Assembly (NCBI GenBank): GCA_903872005.1
Contig: CAIQJD010000283.1
Location: 1-10,959 of the forward strand
DNA length: 10,959 bases
Direction of reading: 5' to 3'
Source of the DNA: an uncultured bacterium
Lineage (GTDB): Bacteria; Chloroflexota; Anaerolineae; JACIWP01
This document shows, piece after piece, positions 7,898 through 10,959 of the stretch. How positions within the stretch are numbered: position 1 is the first letter of the stretch; each line of letters opens with the position of its first letter. The notes under the pieces are model-generated. The model saw nothing but the letters and a program-made list of their open reading frames with translations. It ran no database searches and had not been told where the DNA came from. A program made the position numbers and the translations under genes.

Positions 7898-8694
7898 GCC
7901 GCCGGCGTCCTCTCTTCCGCGTCGCCCATCGCTCCGGCCGGCCGGCGCACCAACCGCAAGAAGCTGGCCGATTTGAGATTCTGTTCCAACACATAAGTCA
8001 GATAGTGATACAACATATCTTCCAGCTCACGCTGCACCGGCTCGCTCAGGCGCAACCCATCCACGAGCGCGTATTCGCGCGTCTGCATATAACGCAGCAC
8101 TTTCAACGCCGGCAGACTCACCGCGTGCGCGCCGGCGTTCTCGCAACGCGGACAATACAGCCCCCCGCTGGCCTTCTGGAAGTAGTTGACCTCTGGTCGA
8201 ATCTCTTCCCCACAGCCCAGACAGTGGAACAGCTCCGGCCGAAAGCCGGCCAGTTCCAACAAATGCAGCTCATAATAGCGTGTCGGCAAGCGCAAGTCGC
8301 CGGCGCTCGCCAGCCGGCCCAACGTTGCCAGCAGCAGATCGAACATCGCCGCGTTCTCATCCTGCTCCTGGGTCATGCGGTCCAGCAATTCCGCCACATA
8401 GTAGGCATACGACGTGCGCTCCAGGTCCTCCCGCAGCGGCAAGAAGACATCCGCGGCCTCCGCCTGCGTGACGATATCCCAGGTGCGCCCCTTCGCCACC
8501 AGCAACCGCGCCTGCGCGAAGAGTTCCAGATGGCCGGCCTTGCGGCTGGCCGTCTTGCGGATGCCCTTGCCCAACAAGATGAGCTTGCCGCGCTCGCGCG
8601 TGAAACAGGTCAGCAGCCGGTCAGCTTCCCCCATGTCGCGCCGCTTCAGCACCACCGCCTCGACGCGATACAGCCGCTCCCGCCCGCTGTTCAT
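7894..8694 (-). CDS. recO: DNA repair protein RecO
   Basis: Recombination mediator of the RecFOR pathway that helps load RecA onto SSB-coated single-stranded DNA and anneals strands. At 266 residues it has the family length. The N-terminal OB fold is clear (YRVEAVVLKRRDMGEADRLL, then FTRERGKLILLGKGIRK, about 9-46). A helical domain follows, with YYELHLLELAGFRPEL (140-155). A four-cysteine zinc finger is intact: C158-LG-C161 and C181-PR-C184. The C-terminal tail after about 240 is not conserved. The gene starts 6 bases after the upstream MazG-like stop and overlaps the downstream MazG-like start by ATGA. recO beside glyQ/glyS is a recurrent arrangement (for example Bacillus), supporting both calls. 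Confidence 0.95.
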   Translation of the reverse strand: MNSGRERLYRVEAVVLKRRDMGEADRLLTCFTRERGKLILLGKGIRKTASRKAGHLELFAQARLLVAKGRTWDIVTQAEAADVFLPLREDLERTSYAYYVAELLDRMTQEQDENAAMFDLLLATLGRLASAGDLRLPTRYYELHLLELAGFRPELFHCLGCGEEIRPEVNYFQKASGGLYCPRCENAGAHAVSLPALKVLRYMQTREYALVDGLRLSEPVQRELEDMLYHYLTYVLEQNLKSASFLRLVRRPAGAMGDAEERTPAA

Positions 8695-8700
8695 CGCCGG

Positions 8701-9006
8701 CTAGTCCCCGCCTCGCACCGTATTATACTTATAGGGACGATCCCAGTTCTTCGCCATCTTCTTCTGGTACAACCCTTCAGCATCCTGATCCAGGGCCGAA
8801 AGCAGATGAAAAATCCGGATGATCGCGTCTATCAGTTCCTCGCCGACATCCTCCAGCTCATGGCCTTTCTTGTAGGCGTCCGTCGCCTCCGAGACTTCCG
8901 TGTGGATGAGCGCCAGCATCTCCCAGATACGCTCCTGGCCGCTGCCAAAACCCTTAGCGTCAGCCAACTCGCGCACCTGGCGCACGTACTCGTTGAGATC
9001 CGTCAT
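8701..9006 (-). CDS. MazG-like NTP pyrophosphohydrolase, first gene of the recO-glyQS operon
   Basis: A 101-residue single-domain protein with the MazG-superfamily metal site: E37-V-S-E40 in ALIHTEVSEATDAYKKG and E57-L-I-D60 in GEELIDAIIRIFHLL. It ends with KKMAKNWDRPYKYN, a C-terminal pattern common in small MazG-like enzymes. The likely reaction is hydrolysis of a nucleoside triphosphate to monophosphate plus pyrophosphate; the specific nucleotide is unknown. It differs clearly from the MazG-like protein at 7520-7897, so the pair is not a recent tandem duplication. I chose the ATG at 9006 (MTDLNEYVRQ). The frame is open to a TTG at 9045, but those residues (RLYLRGEDAAAS) look non-native. 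The GGGGGGAGG before the ATG is rather far (14 bases), so the start is the least certain part. Confidence 0.83.
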   Translation of the reverse strand: MTDLNEYVRQVRELADAKGFGSGQERIWEMLALIHTEVSEATDAYKKGHELEDVGEELIDAIIRIFHLLSALDQDAEGLYQKKMAKNWDRPYKYNTVRGGD

Positions 9007-9044
9007 GCTTGCCGCTGCGTCCTCCCCCCGTAAGTATAACCTCA

Positions 9045-9074
9045 ATTATACCATTCTCCCGCGAGGTCGGGCAA
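9045..9074 (-). promoter_or_regulatory. Promoter candidate for the MazG-recO-MazG-glyQS operon
   Basis: On the minus strand TTGCCC (9074-9069), an 18-base spacer and a perfect TATAAT (9050-9045) lie upstream of the ATG at 9006. A second -10-like TATACT sits slightly closer to the gene. The -10 is strong and the -35 partial. Confidence 0.5.
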
Positions 9075-9090
9075 ACGCCGCCGGCCGAGT

Positions 9091-9119
9091 TTGACGCCTC
9101 CGCGCGGAGCGAGTAAGAT
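9091..9119 (+). promoter_or_regulatory. Promoter for the leader ORF and GNAT gene
   Basis: TTGACG at 9091-9096, a 17-base spacer and TAAGAT at 9114-9119. Transcription would start near 9126, giving a leader of about 24 bases that contains the GGGAG ribosome site of the small ORF at 9150. It is back-to-back with the minus-strand operon promoter. Confidence 0.55.
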
Positions 9120-9149
9120 GCCTCCGCAAACTCGCAAGGGAGTATCGCC

Positions 9150-9236
9150 ATGCCTCACATCTCCGATGCCTGCATCGAGTGGCCCACCCGCAACCCGGCC
9201 TCGCGCGCCGGCTTCGGCGCGCGGCTCCTACCATGA
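9150..9236 (+). CDS. 28-codon leader ORF overlapping the GNAT start
   Basis: A short ORF (28 residues, starting MPHISDACIEWPTRNP) with a better ribosome site than the gene it precedes: GGGAG at 9138-9142, 7 bases before its ATG. Its TGA (9234-9236) overlaps the GNAT ATG (9233-9235) as ATGA, the usual arrangement for translational coupling. The GNAT start itself has no recognisable Shine-Dalgarno. A strong hairpin (9202-9223) lies in the second half of the ORF. I do not recognise the peptide and see no run of one regulatory amino acid, so classical attenuation is not indicated. It could be a leader peptide that opens the GNAT start, a genuine small protein, or a remnant of an older gene. Confidence 0.5.
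   Translation: MPHISDACIEWPTRNPASRAGFGARLLP
9202..9223 (+). promoter_or_regulatory. GC-rich hairpin just upstream of the GNAT start
   Basis: CGCGCGCCG (9202-9210) and CGGCGCGCG (9215-9223) form a perfect 9-bp stem with loop GCTT, ending 9 bases before the GNAT ATG. It would hinder ribosome access to that start unless melted by ribosomes translating the leader ORF. No U-tract follows, so it is not an intrinsic terminator. Confidence 0.5.
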
Positions 9237-9715
9237 TCGAGTTCACCTTCGCGCCGCTGGACGAGCCGGCCGCCCGCGCCATCCTGGCCTGGCGCTACGC
9301 CGGCGAATACGCCCTCTACAACCTGCCGCCCGACGCGGCCGACGCCCACCTGCGTGCCTTCCTCGATCCGCTCAACGGCTACTATGCCCTGACCGACGAA
9401 GGCGGCGCGCTCCTGGCCTTCTGCTGCTTCGGCGCCGCTGCCCAAGTCGCCGGCTACGCCTACCGCGAGCCGGCGCTGGACATTGGCCTGGGCCTCCGGC
9501 CTGACTTAACCGGCCGAGGGCACGGTTTGGATTATGTCAATGTCGTGATCGCCTTCGCCGCCGAAGCCTTCGGGCCGCCGGCGCTGCGCGTCACCATCGC
9601 CGCCTTCAACGTGCGGGCGCAGCGCGTCTGGCAAAAAGCCGGCTTCCGGCCGGCCGGCGCCTTCGCTCGCCCCTCCGACGGCCGCGCCTTCGTCGTCCTG
9701 AGGCGCGAGAGTTAG
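9233..9715 (+). CDS. GNAT-family N-acetyltransferase
   Basis: A 160-residue acetyltransferase of the GNAT superfamily, which transfers acetyl from acetyl-CoA to an amine; the substrate is unknown. The acetyl-CoA loop is LTGRGHG (92-98), a match to R-x-G-x-G, after the beta-strand IGLGLRP. Motif B is also clear: LRVTIAAFNVRAQRVWQKAGFRPAG (119-142), with N126 and the KAGF typical of RimJ/RimL-like members. The N-terminal half contains YAGEYALYNLP and a strand pair around YYALTD and LLAFCCFG. The ATG at 9233 gives a normal GNAT N-terminus. A GTG at 9179 would add 18 Arg/Pro-rich residues that look like read-through of the leader region. GCCGGC is dense here (8 copies by eye), so the gene matches the resident genome style. 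Confidence 0.88.
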   Translation: MIEFTFAPLDEPAARAILAWRYAGEYALYNLPPDAADAHLRAFLDPLNGYYALTDEGGALLAFCCFGAAAQVAGYAYREPALDIGLGLRPDLTGRGHGLDYVNVVIAFAAEAFGPPALRVTIAAFNVRAQRVWQKAGFRPAGAFARPSDGRAFVVLRRES

Positions 9716-9733
9716 CCGCAAGCCGCTTGCGGC
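9715..9733 (+). terminator. Hairpin at the GNAT stop, possible terminator
   Basis: GCCGCAAG (9715-9722) and CTTGCGGC (9726-9733) form a perfect 8-bp stem with a 3-base loop, starting on the last base of the GNAT stop codon. No T-tract follows, so intrinsic termination would be weak or of a U-less type. The right arm overlaps the candidate -35 of the next promoter. Confidence 0.4.
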
Positions 9734-9754
9734 CGGCCGGAATCGTGGTATACT
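9727..9754 (+). promoter_or_regulatory. Promoter candidate for the toxin-antitoxin locus
   Basis: TATACT at 9749-9754 preceded by TGG gives an extended -10. TTGCGG (9727-9732) at a 16-base spacing could be a weak -35. The antitoxin ATG is about 55 bases downstream. Confidence 0.45.
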
Positions 9755-9808
9755 CTCGCTGTAGGTTGCATTCCGATGCCCGCGCACAGCATTTGGGAGT
9801 CAAGTGCG

Positions 9809-10033
9809 ATGAAGACGCAACAAACCATCACCATTGTGTTGCCCCCCGACATGCAGCCCGCCCTGGAGGCCATCCGGCAACAGGCGGGGCTGTCCTGGAA
9901 TGACTTAGCGGCCGAGGCGCTGCGAGAGTACCTGTTCTTGCGTCAGTTCCGCACGCTGCGAGAGCAGATGACGCCGCGGGCGCAAGCACAGGGCATCCTG
10001 ACGGATGAGGACGTGTTCGAGCGCGTATCATGA
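9809..10033 (+). CDS. Ribbon-helix-helix (CopG-like) antitoxin
   Basis: A 74-residue protein with ribbon-helix-helix layout. A short beta-strand (TITIVLPPDM, 6-15) would pair with a partner's strand to contact DNA. Helix 1 is about 16-26 (QPALEAIRQQAG) and helix 2 about 28-42 (SWNDLAAEALREYLFL). A charged C-terminal tail (LTDEDVFERVS) would be the toxin-binding part. Such antitoxins autoregulate their operon and neutralise PIN-domain toxins. The gene ends in an ATGA overlap with the PIN toxin remnant, the standard layout of this class. The start is set by GGGAG at 9795-9799, 9 bases upstream. The segment has almost no GCCGGC, unlike its neighbours, suggesting a different origin. The reading frame is intact although the toxin is not. 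Confidence 0.78.
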   Translation: MKTQQTITIVLPPDMQPALEAIRQQAGLSWNDLAAEALREYLFLRQFRTLREQMTPRAQAQGILTDEDVFERVS

Positions 10034-10228
10034 GAGTTGTGTTGGACACCAACGTCCTCATCGCCGCATTCATCAGCAATGATGATCATCGGCGCTGCGC
10101 TGGCCGGCTCCGCAGATAGCATTGTCACCGGCGACCGCGACCTGTTGGTTGTAGGCAACTATGGGCCAGTGAGCATCATCGCTCCAGCCGACTTCGCTTC
10201 TTTTGAGCAATCTCACCAGTCCGGCTGA
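10030..10228 (+). pseudogene. PIN-domain toxin remnant with internal deletion and frameshift
   Basis: The ATG at 10030 opens a textbook PIN N-terminus, MRVVLDTNVLIAAFIS, with the first metal-binding Asp (D6), then hits a stop at 10117-10119 after 29 codons. From 10079 another frame carries the PIN C-terminus: IIGAALAGSADSIVTGDRDLL, then a tail with SIIAPADF, to a stop at 10226-10228. PIN toxins of this type (the family annotated as putative toxin-antitoxin toxin component, about 130-140 residues) are RNases with three to four acidic residues. Here about 70 central residues are missing and the two ends are out of frame. The junction lies near 10075-10090. The product should be inactive. Genuine decay is the simplest reading, but a local assembly error cannot be excluded because this contig end also contains adapter. 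Confidence 0.8.
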
Positions 10229-10269
10229 GACATGCACTATTCGCGCCACAGGGGGCATCGAGTACCCAC

Positions 10270-10907
10270 ATGACCACCTCACCCATCCACGCGGCCATCC
10301 CGCTCTCCGCCCTTCCCCAGCTCCTTCCGCCGGCTTACCCATCCGCCGGCCTGGGCGAAGCCACCCGCCAGCGCATCCTCGCCGCCGGCGGCAAACTCAT
10401 CGCCATAGACGACGACCCCACCGGCTGCCAGACCGTCTCCGACGTCCCGCTGCTCCTGGAATGGTCCGTCGAGGCGCTGGAAGCTGGCCTGCGCGACCCG
10501 GCCCCGCTCCTCTTCGTCCTGGCGAACACCCGCGCCCAGGACGCCCAGACCGCCATCTCCATCAACCGCCAGATCGCCACCAACCTGCGCGCCGCCGCGC
10601 CGGCCCTGGCCGGCCGGCCCTTCGCCGTCCTCAGTCGCAGCGACTCCACCCTGCGCGGGCACTTCCCGGCCGAAACCGACGCCCTGGCCGCCGTCCTCGG
10701 CCCCTATGATGGCGTCCTCATCGCGCCCTGCTTCTTCGAGAGCGGCCGGCACACCCTCTTCGGCGTCCACTATGTGCGCCAGAGCGATCAACTGACGCCG
10801 GCCGCGCAAACCGAATCGGCGCGCGACCCCAGCTTCGGCTTCTCGCATTCCTGTTTGCCTGCATGGGTGGAAGAGAAGAGCGCCGGCCGCGTCCGTGCTG
10901 CCGATGT
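10270..10907 (+). CDS. DUF1537 four-carbon acid sugar kinase (OtnK/DtnK-like), partial
   Basis: An ATP-dependent kinase family acting on four-carbon acid sugars such as threonate, erythronate and 3-oxo-tetronates in catabolic pathways. Only the N-terminal 212 residues are genuine. Visible motifs are IAIDDDPTGCQTVSDVP (44-60, the substrate-domain Asp cluster), FVLANTRA (82-89), the family hallmark SRSDSTLRGHFPAE (122-135), VLIAPCFFESGRHT (149-162), VHYVRQSDQLTPAAQTESARD (about 166-186) and WVEEKSAGRV (199-208). Full proteins run to about 420-480 residues, so roughly half is missing, including the nucleotide-binding C-terminal domain. The frame stays open into the adapter at 10908, so residues after Asp212 are artefact. 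The ATG at 10270 has no good Shine-Dalgarno (GGGGG lies 14 bases upstream) and no clear promoter precedes it. The substrate cannot be assigned without neighbours. Confidence 0.9.
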
Positions 10908-10959
10908 AGATCGGAAGAGCCACACGTCTGAACTCCAGTCACGAGATTCCATCGCGTAT
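10908..10959 (+). other. Illumina TruSeq adapter with D704-type index (not genomic)
   Basis: Agatcggaagagc (10908-10920) is the universal TruSeq adapter start. It is followed by cacacgtctgaactccag and on (10921-10942), the index gagattcc (10943-10950), and atcgcgtat (10951-10959), one mismatch from the adapter's atctcgtat. One extra C occurs after the first 13 bases. On the minus strand it encodes the tell-tale TGVQTC peptide seen in many contaminated predicted proteins. The contig should be trimmed at 10907. Confidence 0.97.

Larger units (their letters stand above)
1..10907. repeat. Highly iterated palindrome GCCGGC
   Basis: GCCGGC, often extended to GGCCGGCC or overlapping as GCCGGCCGGC, occurs throughout in coding sequence on both strands. 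By eye I count roughly 25-30 copies in the first 2.1 kb, 8 in the GNAT gene and 9 in the kinase fragment. Random sequence at about 66% GC would give two or three per 2.1 kb. Copies fall in different reading frames, so codon choice alone does not explain them. Confidence 0.7.

Noticed and set aside
9179..9232. GTG start giving an 18-residue longer GNAT protein
   Set aside because: The extension is Arg/Pro-rich, outside the GNAT fold, and explained as an overlapping frame of the leader ORF and hairpin.
10279..10923. Minus-strand 214-codon frame opposite the kinase
   Set aside because: Gly/Ala/Arg-rich shadow that begins inside the adapter; the plus strand has clear DUF1537 motifs.
10718..10942. 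Minus-strand frame starting MTGVQTC
   Set aside because: Its N-terminus is translated adapter, a known contamination signature.

Overview
The window is GC-rich and gene-dense, and reads as the end of a metagenomic contig from a bacterium. A Chloroflexota (Anaerolineae-like) source is my best guess, at moderate confidence. The hints are a one-piece alpha-beta glycyl-tRNA synthetase, a distant queuosine-nucleotide glycosylase (QNG1) relative, a membrane-anchored LysM protein with a Pro/Thr-rich tail, and a saturating palindrome, GCCGGC. No rRNA, tRNA, CRISPR array or insertion sequence was seen.

Layout, left to right. Positions 1-3112 hold a minus-strand operon: a QNG1-like protein with an EndoIII-like cysteine cluster, hisZ, and hisG, which is cut by the left edge. 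hisZ and hisG overlap by ATGA and together encode the first step of histidine synthesis. Positions 3113-3222 are a divergent promoter region. A LysM envelope protein follows on the plus strand (3223-3693). It converges on a minus-strand histidine phosphatase (3833-4462) that has its own near-consensus promoter. Positions 4517-9006 are a tightly packed minus-strand operon read in the order MazG-like, recO, MazG-like, glyQS. The recO-glyQS neighbourhood is familiar from other bacteria; the two MazG-fold genes flanking recO are less so.

From 9091 everything reads on the plus strand. A sigma-70-like promoter drives a 28-codon leader ORF that contains a 9-bp hairpin and overlaps the start of a GNAT acetyltransferase. 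Next come a ribbon-helix-helix antitoxin and the wreck of its PIN toxin, which keeps only the two ends in different frames. Last is the 5' part of a DUF1537 four-carbon acid sugar kinase.

The final 52 bases (10908-10959) are not genomic. They match an Illumina TruSeq index adapter with a D704-type index, carrying a one-base insertion and a mismatch. The contig therefore ends artificially inside the kinase gene.

The points most worth following up are the QNG1-like Fe-S candidate, the leader-ORF/hairpin arrangement before the GNAT gene, the broken toxin with an intact antitoxin, and the GCCGGC palindrome, which is dense in most genes but almost absent from the toxin-antitoxin segment.
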